Both the position numbers and the translations under genes were made by a program. From Bradysia coprophila (Eukaryota; Arthropoda; Insecta; Diptera; Sciaridae), in contig NW_023503608.1 in the NCBI RefSeq assembly GCF_014529535.1, forward strand, positions 4,774,001-4,838,000: a stretch of 64,000 nucleotides of DNA, read 5' to 3'. Below, one piece after another: positions 47,413 through 59,520 of the stretch (its first letter is position 1; each line of letters begins with the position of its first letter). The notes under the pieces are model-generated. The model made no database searches and was not told the origin of the DNA. It was given only the letters and a program-made list of their open reading frames with translations.

Positions 47413-50366
47413 TTAAGCCATAACTGCATCGTTGCCATCATCTATGGAACAAGTCACAATGCAGTCCTCATATTGCCATTTTGGAAATACTCTTTTGTAC
47501 AAATACAGGAACACCGAATCGAACGACTTCAGTTGTCCGTCGAATACGCATTTCATGTGACCGTGGGTTCCTGAAATGAATATTGTCATGAAAAAAAAAA
47601 CCGCAAAATTATGGTCAATTGATGTGTGACAAACCTAAAGATTCCTTGATATGCCCCAAACGACCGCACCGCGTTCGTAGTTTGATGGGCTTGAAGTATT
47701 CCACGTCTTCTTTGTTGAAGAACATGTATCTGATGGTAGCCGTTTTACGATTGATCTGTGGGTGAAAAATAAAAAATTTATTTCAACCAGCTGACCTCTC
47801 CATCTTCTATTTTGTTTACCTTAAATGGATGACCACTCAGAACGATTCGTTTTAATACAACACGATCTGGATTGCAAGACATCAACACACCATTTGCAAC
47901 CAATTTTAGCGTAGTGTCTGGCTGCTCTTGGAAGCAGAGAACAGGCGATGGTGGAAACTGTATTGGCGCATAAAATGTGGCGACGACTGTTTCATTTGCA
48001 CGGAAGAAGCGTTCGTATTTGTGCTTGTCACCATTGGTATGCGCACTAAATATCGGATTGACAATAAATCGTCGGAAACCACACTGAACGATCAACTTTT
48101 CCTTGGACTTAATAGGAATCGTCGAGTCGGGTGACCGTTTCAGGACAGCATTTACAACACACATTTTATGTTCGTGTGGCAATAATCCGTAGAGAATGAA
48201 ATGCTTATCTGATTGGGCAGTCAACCACGATCGCCACAATGCTTGCGACACATTAGCAACGTGAACGGTGATGTACCATCCGGCCTCGGCGCCATCGATT
48301 TCAACTGCTTCTTTGATTAACCGTCGCTTGATGCGATCAAAATTCTTGAATTGATAGATCCTTGCATAATCAATGGGAAGGTTTTCCTTTACATCCCATG
48401 GCGACGTGCGAAATGATTCGAGGCCGCGGTAACGTTGAAATCTCGTACGAGCAGGTATGTCCAACGGTGTGTCAATTTCATCGGGCCATTGCTGATCGAC
48501 TCGAGCCTCTTTGATTTTGTCCCATGTCTCACGTTCCTCTTGCAAATCCATATCCAAATCGTACTTATCATCGTTGACGGGTGCTTCTGACACGGTAACG
48601 GTATCAAATTCCTCGTCAGCATCATTTTTCTCAAATTCATCATCTGAATCAGGCTCAGATTCGCATGACATGAAATTTTCATCGTTGTCATCGTTGTCCG
48701 ATTCCATTTCATCGTCATCGTCACCATCATCATCGCCATCCGAATTATCGACTTCCTCGATATCGGGTATCCAACAGGCCTGATAATCACTCATACCTTT
48801 CGGTACGCGTTTGATTAATTTCGATTTTTTGGTCTCTTCACGGGCCATTGCTATCTCTTCATCTGTCGGAAACGTCTGTTCGGCATCCATAGCATCGGGA
48901 ATATTTTCCCTTTGTAATGAGACTTGTTGAGATGGGTCTGCTTTTGCAAGAATTCTGATTTCATTGTCCATCGGTGCATCGTCGCTGGAAATTGGATCAA
49001 ACTTTTGTTAATTTTTCACTTTGAGGCTGATCGCCTGTTTTGTTTCGAAAATGAATTTCTCTTACCGACTTTTCTCCATTCTGTATATATCTACCGGAGC
49101 ATCGATACGACTCATTTGAAAATCACCAAGACCGGGAATATGAACCAAATTGTTTACGTTCAATGGGACACCTCGCAGAAAACCAGTCACCTCTAACGTA
49201 CCAGTCGTCTGATCTGTAATTTTCGAAGCGATCCATTTACAACCCGATAACGATCGAAATGAACACTTTTTACCTGTTTCATTTGCCACAAAATTGACTG
49301 ACTCAGCATAGAGATGTGGCCGATTGGCCTTGTTATGCAAAGTATTTTTCTTTTGTCCACCGATTCTCCTAAAAATGCAAAATTATTTTTCAAAAAATTC
49401 TGCTGTCGGTTTAAGACAAATCTTTGTCAAACAAACCTGAAGTGATTCAATGCGTCCCCATTTGTGTCCAGACACATAAGTTTTTCGTTGGGAAACGACT
49501 TGGAAATGAACTTTTGAATATTGGTCTTCACTTGTTGCTTGCGTTTCGGTGCAATGGATTCCAGATCCATGAGCGATACAATGGGCGTTGGTATACCTTG
49601 TGCAATTGCCATGTTCAGCACTCGTTTGCCCCATTTATCGAATAAATCGTCCTCGTTTCCATTAGCTGAGACCAGAAGCATTGTTGTGTCGCACACCTTC
49701 AAGCAATCGAGTGCAGTGAATTCATGACCACGGCCGACTGGTGGTATTATGAATGAAAATCGTTGCTTAAATCTCGGTATGCTGTGGGTGTAGAAGATAA
49801 TGTCAGCTTGAGTGATGAATACGAACGAATTTAACAAATTGCTTACGTTATGTGAGTGACTCCAGATGGGCTACGGGCAACAACGACTGTAGGATCACAA
49901 TTCTCCAGAATAGAGAGAGCTGAACGTGGATCAACCTGCTCGTTCAGCGGCAAAATACAAACTAAAAACGGGGCAGTGTTGTTACCACCGAGGGAACGTT
50001 TCTTGGCCAGAACTTCATCACGCTTATTTTTGCGAATCTTTTGATGTACAGGAATTGATGAGCATTAAAAGCAAAGTCTCTAAGCAAAATTCCAGACAAA
50101 TTTACCTGCTGTGCCTGATTCCGTCGTTGATCCTTGCGCACCAATTGTTTGTGTCGCTTGGTTATTGTCTTCACTGACACTTTGCCTATTTAACATTCCG
50201 AAATTAATAGAGATCAACGTAGCTGAATTTCGTAGAGGTCCGCTTGAAAACACTCACCCTTTTGATCATTGTCAATGACTCCTTTCGACCGATGTCGACC
50301 CGTTTTGTGTGCCTTATTCTTTTGTTTTAATACTCCAGCACGATGAGCAACCCTGTCAGAACCCAT
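47413..50366 (-). CDS. Tsr1: Tsr1 pre-rRNA-processing / 40S maturation factor
   Basis: Eight exons: 50366-50258, 50185-50106, 50037-49847, 49781-49437, 49368-49066, 48984-47820, 47755-47635 and 47570-47413. The seven introns are 64-81 bp; the product is 823 residues. The N-terminus is basic (HKTGRHRSKG), a likely nuclear/nucleolar signal. It is followed by the AARP2CN-type domain: LPLNEQVDPRSALSILENCD, then VVVARSPSGVTHIT, PRFKQRFSFIIPP and LLHIPGLGDFQM-like text (here LVHIPGLGDFQM). A long acidic D/E/S stretch (about 415-460) follows the RVPKGMSDYQACW block. The C-terminal half (LPHEHKMCVVNAVLKR, VQCGFRRFIVNPIFS, GTHGHMKC, LYKRVFPKW) is the conserved Bms1/Tsr1 C-terminal region. Tsr1 is a GTPase-like but catalytically inactive factor blocking premature joining of pre-40S subunits. 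Exon 3 uses a pyrimidine-poor acceptor, the least certain junction. Confidence 0.96.
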
Positions 50367-52176
50367 GATGTTAAAATTTACTTCACTTCAATCGAATTAA
50401 TTTGTTTTTGTACGAAATGTTGAAGGCAATAATAAGAACAGCATCCAAACTTTAATTTTAGGTTAACTTTCTCACATTGTCCGAAATATATTTGACATTG
50501 CCATGATGTTTACAAACGGTGACGTTTGATATCATCAAGTACTAAAAAGACTAAAAATGACATTTGGTTGAAAAGTGCCAATATTTTTTGTAGCCGCGTG
50601 TCTAAAAGAGCCGTCTTACCATAGAGTCCATAGAGTGTTATGGTCAAGGCTGTATACTTTGGGGAGGTCACAAAGATCGCCATTTTATCAAGGTTCTGAA
50701 AGAACAGGTTAAGACACCCACGAGGGCGGCTGACACACAAATTTTGACAAATAGATGCTATTTATTGAACATACTTATTGAACCAGTTTCCACTGTAATG
50801 TGAATTTAGCACAGTGCCAGATTCACCATCTGAAGAGTAATTTGGCACCATGCAACTTTGGAAATTGGCACACGGTAGCCATAATAGAAAAATAAATAAA
50901 AGTGAATGGTGTGCTAATCATAGTTAGCCGTCTGTCACTATTAGTCAACATTATTTACCTATAAAGGGAAGGCTTGGCAAAAATTAGAGAATTGTGATGT
51001 TTCGATTCGAGGAACAACGTTTAGCTGCTCGACGAAGATTGCTCAATAGGGTCGGAAAACGACAATTCATCCAAGACATCGCAACTTTTATGCAAGATTT
51101 CGTAAAAGGACGAAATTTCTAGTTTGGAGACAAATTATTGAATTTATCTCGATGCCTTCAAAGCCATAGCTTTTTTGCGTCATTTTGTAAAAAGACAAAT
51201 TTCTTAGTTTTGACCATTACATTATGGCAGTGATTACATTATGGCAGTGCCGGTTTTTTAACGTTGCGATTTGGCAACGGACTAAATGCAACATTAGGAC
51301 TCACCCACAGCAGTGAGTCTACCTCTATGGTTTTGACTGCGAAAACTCGTAAAATGACAAATTTATTGACTCACAGACTCAATCATAACTTCCAGATTAA
51401 AATGAGTTAGCACAAAACTGGCACACAAGCTTCGTTGCGTGTGCCAAATTCTCAAAAACCTAGGAAAAAAGGTAATCTGGCACATGTGCTAGATTCCACT
51501 TCATGTACGGAATTTGGCACCCCCTTCCCGTGTGCCAAATTCTCGGATCCCGTCAAAATATTTGATTCTCTTTCAACAGGTTTAGATACGAACGATAGGA
51601 CCGAAGACCAGTTTATTATAACTTGCCTTGGGTTACTCGTCAAAATATTTCTTTCTATTTCACTAGACTGTTATGATCAGAGCGAGAGTTCCGAAGACCA
51701 ATGATTTATAACTTGCCTTGAGGTAGTTGTCATTGCATATTTTCATATATATTTTCACATATCCCCCAAGGCAAGTTAAAATAACCAAGGCTGTATACTT
51801 TCTGCGTGACCTTCCCAAAGTATACAGCGTATAGAGCCTTGAAAATAACTGATCCAATTTATATATCCTTCTCTATGATTATAATAGTCTACATTTTGAC
51901 TCGTCTGATATGATAGTAACTGTTATGAGGAACAAGATGGTTTAAAAGCCATCGAAGTATAGTATAGGAAATTCCGAGATCTCAGTTCCTTTAAAATCTC
52001 ATGGCATAGCTGACACAGTTTATAGGACTGTGATATATGAAAAATATCATCAGATCTATTTTTGAAGCATTTTTCAGACATTTTTAACGAGCTGTGTACT
52101 CATCTATACAAAGCCGAATCAATATAAGCCGAAATATTATATTTTCGTAGTATAATAGCCTAATATTTTGTCCATC
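50367..52176. promoter_or_regulatory. Intergenic region between Tsr1 and Cdc27 with local repeats
   Basis: No gene. The Tsr1 promoter must lie near 50370. The interval carries two local repeat families: GTGCCAAATTCTC-type units (51439, 51510-51543, weaker at 50846-50872) and an AAGGCTGTATACTTTGGG-type unit (50645, 51787 and inverted at 51813-51841). TTATAACTTGCCTTG occurs at 51616 and 51708, with an inverted copy near 51765. Confidence 0.4.
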
Positions 52177-52314
52177 TAAGGCTTGATTTCCACTTACCAA
52201 AAAAGTACTCAGTGTGAGAGACAAAATTGAATTTTTAAAATTTTTGGTTTGTTTACTTGACATTTCGATTTCTCACGGCACAGAGTACTTTTTGTTGAGT
52301 GGAAACCATACTTA
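52177..52314. mobile_element. Small MITE, about 138 bp
   Basis: The left arm ATTTCCACTTACCAAAAAAG then TACTCAGTGTGAGA pairs with the right arm TCTCACGGCACAGAGTACTT then TTTGTTGAGTGGAAAC. The outer ends start TAAG and end CTTA. The element is non-coding and sits about 340 bp upstream of the Cdc27 start. Confidence 0.6.
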
Positions 52315-52654
52315 ATAGAGAAGAACTTCCATTTTTGATCAGAGTAAAGAGTTTAAATTTCGTAAATGAACAAAGTCTGCTGGCTATCCCAAGCTCTATA
52401 CTTTCGCGAAAAACATATTCTTTTTCGCCTGGGAACTGAGTGAAAAATATTCGTTGGAACCGTGCGCAACAACAAACGACGTATGTGATAATTTCAAAAA
52501 TGGCATCTTATGTATCAGTCGATTGATTTCAACATTTTACTTCAAAAGTTTTATATTGTTTTCGATCCGAAGTTGATTTTATTTATCGAATTATTTTATG
52601 TTTTGGCCAATGTGTAAAAATAATTAGTTGTTATAAAGCAAGGCTATCGACGAA
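52315..52654 (+). promoter_or_regulatory. Cdc27 promoter and 5' UTR region
   Basis: 340 bp between the MITE and the Cdc27 ATG. No TATA box is obvious; a TATA-less promoter is likely for a housekeeping cell-cycle gene. Confidence 0.3.
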
Positions 52655-55600
52655 ATGATAGTTCAGGAACCTGTACAGGTAAAATGGAAAAGATTTTTTT
52701 TTCTCATTCCTTTTTTCGACTATCGACATAGTTTTCATAGTTAATTTGATCTATTGTGTGTGTGTGTCTTAATTTCTTTTTGTTGGAATTATGAAAATAT
52801 TGGAAGCAGAAAAAATCGATTGTGGACCACCAGCATTATTGATTTATTGCCTTTGTCTGGCTACGAATTTTGTTTGCATAATTTGCGTCAAATTTATTTT
52901 AGGCAGCCATCTGGCACTGTTTAAACCACTACGCCTATCAAGATGCAACTTTTCTGGCTGAACGATTGTATTCAGAAGGTTTGTTTATTCATTCGACATT
53001 TTCGGCCCGGTGGAGTGAATCGTAAAAATATCATCAATTTCAGTTGAAACGGACGATTCATTGTTTACATTGGCAACTTGCTACTATCGATCAAATCAAG
53101 TGCACCAGGCATTCTGGGTTCTTAATACGAAGGGATCCAAATCACCACAGTGCAGATATTTACTGGCTAAGTGTGCATTCGAACTGAAGAAGTAAGTGAA
53201 AATCAAATTTTTCGATAAAATACGAAGGGAATATTTGTTCAAAAGTGCATTGAAAGGCGATCGATTGTAATCATTTTCGGTGACAGACTTTGTGGTTGCG
53301 CTAATAGTGTCGTACAAATCGAAAATGGAGTTTTGCGTTTTGTTTATTTTTATTTGTTGGTTTCAATGAAATTTGCCACATCAATTGAGTTTGTTTGTCG
53401 ATGATTATTTGGAGCAATCGAAACGAACTTCTAGTAATGTGGGTGTAACTGTAATTGAGTATGAGTACCCTAAAATGTAAATACTTCACATATTGACGAA
53501 TTGTTGCAAGAGCAACACCTTCTTCAAGGTAAAACTTGATTTTTTGTTTTTGTTTCACAAATTTTTTATGTTAGTCAAAGTATGCAGGTCTTGTTCTGTT
53601 ATTAAAGTGCGCGTGGCAATAATATTGCCTCGCTCAATTTGCATAGCGCTAGCGCAAGGTTTTTTGTTCGTCGAAATTTTACCATTTTGAATCAATTGAT
53701 ATAAGTTGGGTGTTCCTGCCATATTCAAGCTGTTGAACGAATAATAAAACCTTGAGACAGACATTCATTCAAGACACTATTTAATCGATACATCGCACTT
53801 CATATATTATATATGGTAAAGCACTCCCCATTCAAAGTCGTCCCATTTCGTTTTCAGATTTTGCGATGTCGAGTCAGCTCTGATAAACGAGAATTTCATC
53901 GAACTGAAACATTTGGACGAAATTTGCAAGGACTTCGGTGAAGTGGCTTGTTTTGCATTGCAACTGGTATCGAAAGTATGTACACAAACCGAACGACACA
54001 CAATTGCGGCCGAAGCAAATAAGCGAGCGTTGAAATTGAACCCATTTCTGTGGCAATCGTTTGCGGATTTGTGCAACCGAGGCCACAAACCCGATCCGAA
54101 GGCCATTTTTCAATTCACAAGCACCGACATATTCGCTACATGTCAGAGCAATAGCAATTTTAGCTCCGTTGTACTGCTGGGTAATGGGATGAACGACGCC
54201 AGTGACATCAACCTAATTGATTTGCACTCAATGACACCGGATCAGCCGATAAATATTACCCCGACGTTGCGAGCAATGGATGATACGCCACCGAACGATC
54301 CAATTGTTTACAGTGAGAATGCCACACCGCTGCGAAAGCAGTTCCCCTATTTATCGACTATGAATCCAACGACACCATCATTCGGTGCTCTAGCCGTGAT
54401 AAATAGTCCAACCGAATCACAAATTTTGTATAATACTCCGCCGCATCAACAGCAAATGGTACCGACATTGGTCGATGCGAATGATCAAAAGTCTGTGATG
54501 AAGAAAATCAAGACCGTAGGTAGCATCGTTAATCGTAAAGACACGCCGTTGCAATTGAGCAAACCGTTATTTAGTCAAACCGGTAATATAACGCCGCGAA
54601 CGCCGAATCCAAATACGATGGGTGGACAGGTGCGTCGTTCGTCGCGATTGTCGTTTAGCAATTGTTCGGTGAAGGAGAACAACAAAAGTGCGAACATAAA
54701 TAAATTTGTACCGCCGCGATCGCCGACACGAAGGACGAAGCGTATGACGAAAATGAATCTCAACAACACGGCATTGAATGAGATAAACGATAAACAACAG
54801 AAGATCGAAAAAGAAAAAATTGAGACGGTAACATCGGCTGAAACGAAAGTTCTGATCAACAACACCATCAACACGGCTCAAAATATGGCACAGGAAGTGC
54901 TGAATATGAAAAGACACAGTGCCGAAGGACTGATCAATTTGTTGCGCGAACTAGGCGATGGTTATTTGCAATTGTCGCAATTTAATTGCAAAGAAGCCAT
55001 CGATGTGTTTAGTAACGTTGCGCCGCATCAATTCACCAGCTCATGGGTACAGAGTATGATCGCTCAGGCACACTATGAGGACCGTAATTACGAAGCATCA
55101 ACGAAAATATTCCGTGAAATTCACAAAAAGGAACCACATCGCATCCATCTGATGGAGGTGTACAGCAGTGGCTTATGGCATTTACAGCGTGAAGTTGAAT
55201 TGTCTGCATTGGCACAGAATTTAATTGCACAGGACAAATTGTCGCCGGTGACATGGTGTGCATTAGGCAATTGCTTTTCGTTGCACAAAGAACACGAGAC
55301 GGCAATAAAATTTTTCGAACGAGCTATACAAGTCGATCCAGATTATTCATATGCGTACATTTTGCTGGGCCACGAACTGGTGATCACTGAAGAACTGGAA
55401 AAGGCATTGTCGTGCTACCGATCGGCGCTGGTGAAGAATTCGCATCAATACAATGCGTGGTACGGCATCGGAACAATTTATCACAAGCAGGAGCGATACA
55501 ATTTAGCCGAATATCATTACAAATCCGCGTTGCGTATCAATACTAGGTGTCCCGTGCTAATGGTGCACATTGGAACAATGCAATTTTATTTAAAGAAATG

Positions 55601-56015
55601 CGATCAAGCACTGCAAACGCTGAACGCTGCCATCGCTCTGGATCCAAAGAATCCGTTGTGCAAATTTCATCGAGGTTCGCTCAACTTTCACATGGGCAAA
55701 TATCCGGAAGCACTCAAAGAGCTGGAGGAGCTGAAGCGGGACGTGCCAAAAGAGTCCATAGTTTATTATTTATTAGGGAAAATTCACAAAAAAATGGGCA
55801 ACGTGGATGCGGCAATAATGCACTTCAGCTGGGCAACCGATCTCGATCCGAAAGGAGCTAATAATCAAATAAAAGAAGCATTTGATTCGAATATAAGCCA
55901 AAGTACAATGGGCGCCGGTGAACCATCCGAATTGCTGGAATGCAGCGATGAATCGGCTCAATTACGCAGTAGAGAACCAAATGAAGCAGTCTATGACAGT
56001 GATAGTAACGAATGA
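52655..56015 (+). CDS. Cdc27: Cdc27/APC3, anaphase-promoting complex subunit
   Basis: Exons 52655-52678, 52903-52978, 53044-53191 and 53858-56015 are joined by introns of 224, 65 and 666 bp, giving 801 residues. The 8-residue first exon MIVQEPVQ runs into AAIWHCLNHYAYQDATFLAE, the conserved APC3 start, followed by LFTLATCYYRSNQVHQAFWV (first TPR). ALKLNPFLWQSFADLC then KPDPKAIFQF completes the N-terminal TPR dimerisation module. A Ser/Thr/Asn-rich linker (about 170-385) is probably disordered and carries SP/TP sites and basic stretches. The C-terminal half is a regular TPR array: FERAIQVDPDYSYAYILLGH, YRSALVKNSHQYNAWYGIGT, YKSALRINTRCPVLMVHIGT, AAIALDPKNPLCKFHRG and FSWATDLDPKGA. APC3 docks the IR tail of co-activators Cdc20/Cdh1 in the ubiquitin ligase that triggers anaphase. 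The region encoded by 54120-54930 diverges most from relatives, as is typical. Confidence 0.97.
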
Positions 56016-57207
56016 AAGACTGGAAGAAACGTTATATAAAATTCGTAATTAATTAATTCAAACAGAAAACAACACAAAACACACATTTTGACTATAATTT
56101 ACAAATTATGAAGTTCAATATGATACTTAGATAAACAAACAAACAAAATAATCGTAAAAGAAAGAAAAAACCATGCAAAAACCAACAAAACTATTTCAAT
56201 GTGTCGCGTTAGAGGTAAATTTTTATTTAAAACTTTTAGCTTGCTGTTTTGAAGTTTCAAAAACGAAAAACATGGAGAAAAAAAGAGATTCAAATAAAAA
56301 GTCAAAACATTTTACGATCCACGAGTAAGCTTCTTTTGATTGACTAGTGTACAGATGGAGCACAAAAGACAATATGAATTCGACCGGAACCTAAGAATGA
56401 GAAAATTACTTTAATCGCCAAGGTAAGTTGTCTTCTTCTTTCTCGTCCAATAGTGAAACTTATTTCGATAAGCCATATTCCGACCACGCGAATGTATTGA
56501 CGCAAGCCTACAGATCACTCTAATCTCTATCGTAAAAAAAGCTCTTCAATTTTTTATGAGCTGATCAATGAATATTCAGATTGTCGGAATAGCTTAATCA
56601 AAAGACAAATTTCTTAGTTTTTGCCAAAAAAAAACTTTAAAAGCAAGTCAAAAAATTAAGCTTTCACAGACCTGCGACGACTAGTATTATTCACAGCTCC
56701 ATAAATTCTCCTTGAAACAACTTCTTTCATTCTTTTCGAGACTCTAAGATCACTCAATTCTGAAACCCTTCGGAGATCAACGAACAAATAACGAACTTTA
56801 TCACGATCACCTTTTCTAAGTCGTCAGTTAAACTTTAGCCGTAAGCTCTACTTTCCTTGAAAGTACCTTTCTAATGACACCCTACACGACCCTGTACGGC
56901 TCGTGTAACTGGAGAAATTTTTATAAGAAAAGTGCATGTTTTCGGTTTTTGATCACCTCACACTAGCCACACAAGCTTCGAAGAATTTTTTTTGAAAGTG
57001 GTTTTGGCTTCTGGGGTCGAATACCTTATTGGGCATATTTAAAAAAGTCCAATGGAAAATGCGTCCGATTTCAAGATTCTGTTTTTCAAAAGAATCCCTC
57101 AAAACTTTACAACCTGATGAAACTTTTTTGTCCGTGGATGAATTGAATTACATTTTAGTTTAGTCAAATACAACCCACGGCTAAAAATTGATTCAATAAT
57201 TCAGAGT
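56016..57207. other. Cdc27 3' flank and gene-free stretch
   Basis: No gene. AATAAA at 56295-56300 (in TTCAAATAAAAAG) is a plausible poly(A) signal for Cdc27. Confidence 0.4.
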
Positions 57208-57211
57208 TTAA

Positions 57212-57608
57212 GAGGTTCCGAGCGTACGCTGAAATTGTAGCATACATTTGTGCGTTTCGAAATTTTTGATCGCTGATATCTTTTTACGAGAGCCCTTTTA
57301 AAAAAATGTACGACCACATTTTCGAGTAAAAATATGTCAGCTTTGAATGACAAATAAAATAATCTGTGAAAGTTCCATGTGCTTTGAGAAAAGTGTACCT
57401 TTGATGCAAATTTGGGGCATCGGTACAGTTTTCTCAAAGCACATGAAACTTTCACAGAAAATTTTATTTTTTATTCAAAGCTGACATATTTTTACTCGAA
57501 ATGTGGTCGTACATTTTTTTAAAAGGGCTCTCGTAAAAAGATATCAGCGATCAAAAATTTCGAAACGCGCAAATGTAGGCTACAATTTCAGCGTACGCTC
57601 GGAACCTC
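57212..57608. mobile_element. Large fold-back element flanked by TTAA
   Basis: The arms are about 185 bp each and about 95% complementary. The left arm begins GAGGTTCCGAGCGTACGCTG and the right arm ends CAGCGTACGCTCGGAACCTC. The loop is about 25-30 bp near 57395-57425. TTAA occurs at both outer edges (57208-57211 and 57609-57612), the insertion signature of piggyBac-like elements. There is no transposase frame. Confidence 0.85.
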
Positions 57609-57612
57609 TTAA

Positions 57613-58385
57613 TGTGGATTACTTCATCGCTGGCTATCGATGACAATTTATTGTTGCACAGAAAAACAAAATCCAGAAAGAAATGCCCTTCTGTGCTTTT
57701 GATGCATTTCATACTTGTTACAACTCACAAGAAAAAGAAGAATGAAAAAAATCAATAAAAAAATAATTAATACTTAATATAATAATGTGGCATATTGTGT
57801 ATATTTTATGCCAGCTAACTTCCAATAAAGGATACAATCTATTCGCATCCGAATATAATTCCGAATCAATCTGACAAACACCATTGATTTAAAAAAAATT
57901 ATCCGGACTATTCAGCATAAGTCTCATCCAATCCAATTGTTTTACACATTGTAAATAATTAATTTGTTTAAACTCTATGATGCAATCTGGTCCATTCCGA
58001 ATCCATAAACCTCCATTGGCATATTTAACTTTCATGTGCCGATGTTTGTCTTCTTCTTGTTGCTCTTTGAATGAATTGATTGATTTAAGGCTGTTTAACT
58101 GAGAATAATCTAACAGTCTTTTTTGCTTCTTATTTAAAGTCGGAGCATTATAATTTGATCGATTCTACTCATTTAATTCATTTTTTCGCAATTCCGGTCC
58201 ATAATTATCACCTTTCCATGCATCCATTTAATGTCGTTTTGAAGGTATTTATTTCACTGTTTTCCCGGACACAGCCCAATATGAACTTTTTTTTCGAACG
58301 CAGTGCGTTATCAACTTTTTTTTCGCACTCAGTGCGACTCAGCACGCTAAAGAACCTATTACCTTCAACGAAGGCTAAATTTTTA
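57613..58385. other. Gene-free stretch
   Basis: No gene. At 58285-58335 a pair of T-rich units ending CGCAGTGCG / CGCACTCAGTGCG forms a short repeat adjoining the SINE head below. Confidence 0.45.
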
Positions 58386-58393
58386 TAAATAAA

Positions 58394-58490
58394 AGTCTTG
58401 CATTGACCAGAAATCGAACCCCCGACACCAAAAGGTTTTTGAGCACAAAGCAGCGACTTTAACCATTCGGCTATAGAGTCACACAATTAT
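58394..58490 (-). mobile_element. tRNA-like SINE head or degenerate tRNA
   Basis: Read on the minus strand it contains an A-box (TAGCCGAATGGTTAA near 58470) and a B-box (GGGGTTCGATTTC near 58425) about 40 bp apart, with a possible variable arm CCTTTTGG. This layout resembles tRNA-Ser/Leu. The acceptor strands (GACTCTA and GTCAATG) do not pair and the anticodon stem is poor, so a functional tRNA is unlikely. A SINE promoter region or tRNA pseudogene fits better. Confidence 0.5.
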
Positions 58491-59520
58491 ACCGAACGTA
58501 TTGTTGAAGCGTATATACTAAGCATTGACTACTCGATTTCATTCAACGCGTCTCTTTACATCACATTGCAATGTGTATTATAATGCAGCCTTCTTGATCG
58601 TTCAAATGAATTTCTGTATACACAAGAATTTTAGAACAAAATGTAGGACATGTTTTGCATTGGAAAGGTGATTATGGCCCGGAATTGCGAAAAACGTTGT
58701 ATCTACCACGGTAGGTATGCCGGTATTTTTTCGCACACGACGTCTTGTCGTACCTACCTTGGTAGATAAATAACTATTAAATAATTGTAGTTTTCGAAGA
58801 AATCATTTCGAAAACATTACCTAGAATCAAATATGGGATATGCTTCGAACAGACGAAGTAATAGATTTTATGCTTACACCGCGATACGTTTGCCATTATG
58901 TTAAAAATACCAATCTGAAATGAATTTCTGAAAAATGCTTCAGTATAGTCTACGGAGTATTTAATCGAATGTATGTAAATATATTGTACAACTTTTATTA
59001 TTATAATGAGCTATACTCTGGTCAACGGTTATATTTAGCCTAATCTATTATTCATCCTTAAATGATCTGGTGCATGCATTTATACAAATGCTTAAATCTA
59101 TACTTGGTTACTACAGACAGATGGTTATATTAATTATACTAAGTCGTAGTAAAGGATCTATAAGCACTGCAGACTAACTAACTAATGAGGCTCTTTTTTC
59201 AGAAATTGAAGGATAGTGTTTCAATTTGAGAATTTATATCTAAAGGTATAGTACGTAGATAATCCTTGTATCATGTATAATATGGTCATACGAGTCTCGC
59301 CTACCACCCCCAATCGACTGATGTTCTGTTTTCTTTCTAATCCGTTGTGTATTGGATTAAATAATTTAAAATCAATGGGCTATTAGCAGAATCTAATTAT
59401 GTACTAATGCTGAAAATAAATAAATCCAAAATTATATACATAAATCTATGCTAATCAATGTTGGCATCAGTCGACATAGTGCTCGGACGATAACAGGCAT
59501 TATTTTAAGGAATTAAATTC
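58491..59520. other. Gene-free stretch
   Basis: No gene. A short inverted repeat near 58690-58768 shares TATCTACC / GGTAGATA with the hairpin at 30.7 kb. Confidence 0.45.

Noticed and set aside
48389-48790. Methionine/threonine-rich 133-codon frame on the minus strand
   Set aside because: It is the +1 reading of the acidic GAT/GAC-rich stretch of Tsr1.
54567-55305. Minus-strand frames of 90-116 codons inside Cdc27
   Set aside because: They are antisense to a clearly conserved TPR gene and have no domain of their own.
58394-58490. Functional tRNA-Ser or tRNA-Leu
   Set aside because: A- and B-boxes are present, but the acceptor and anticodon stems do not pair, so I call a SINE head or pseudo-tRNA instead.
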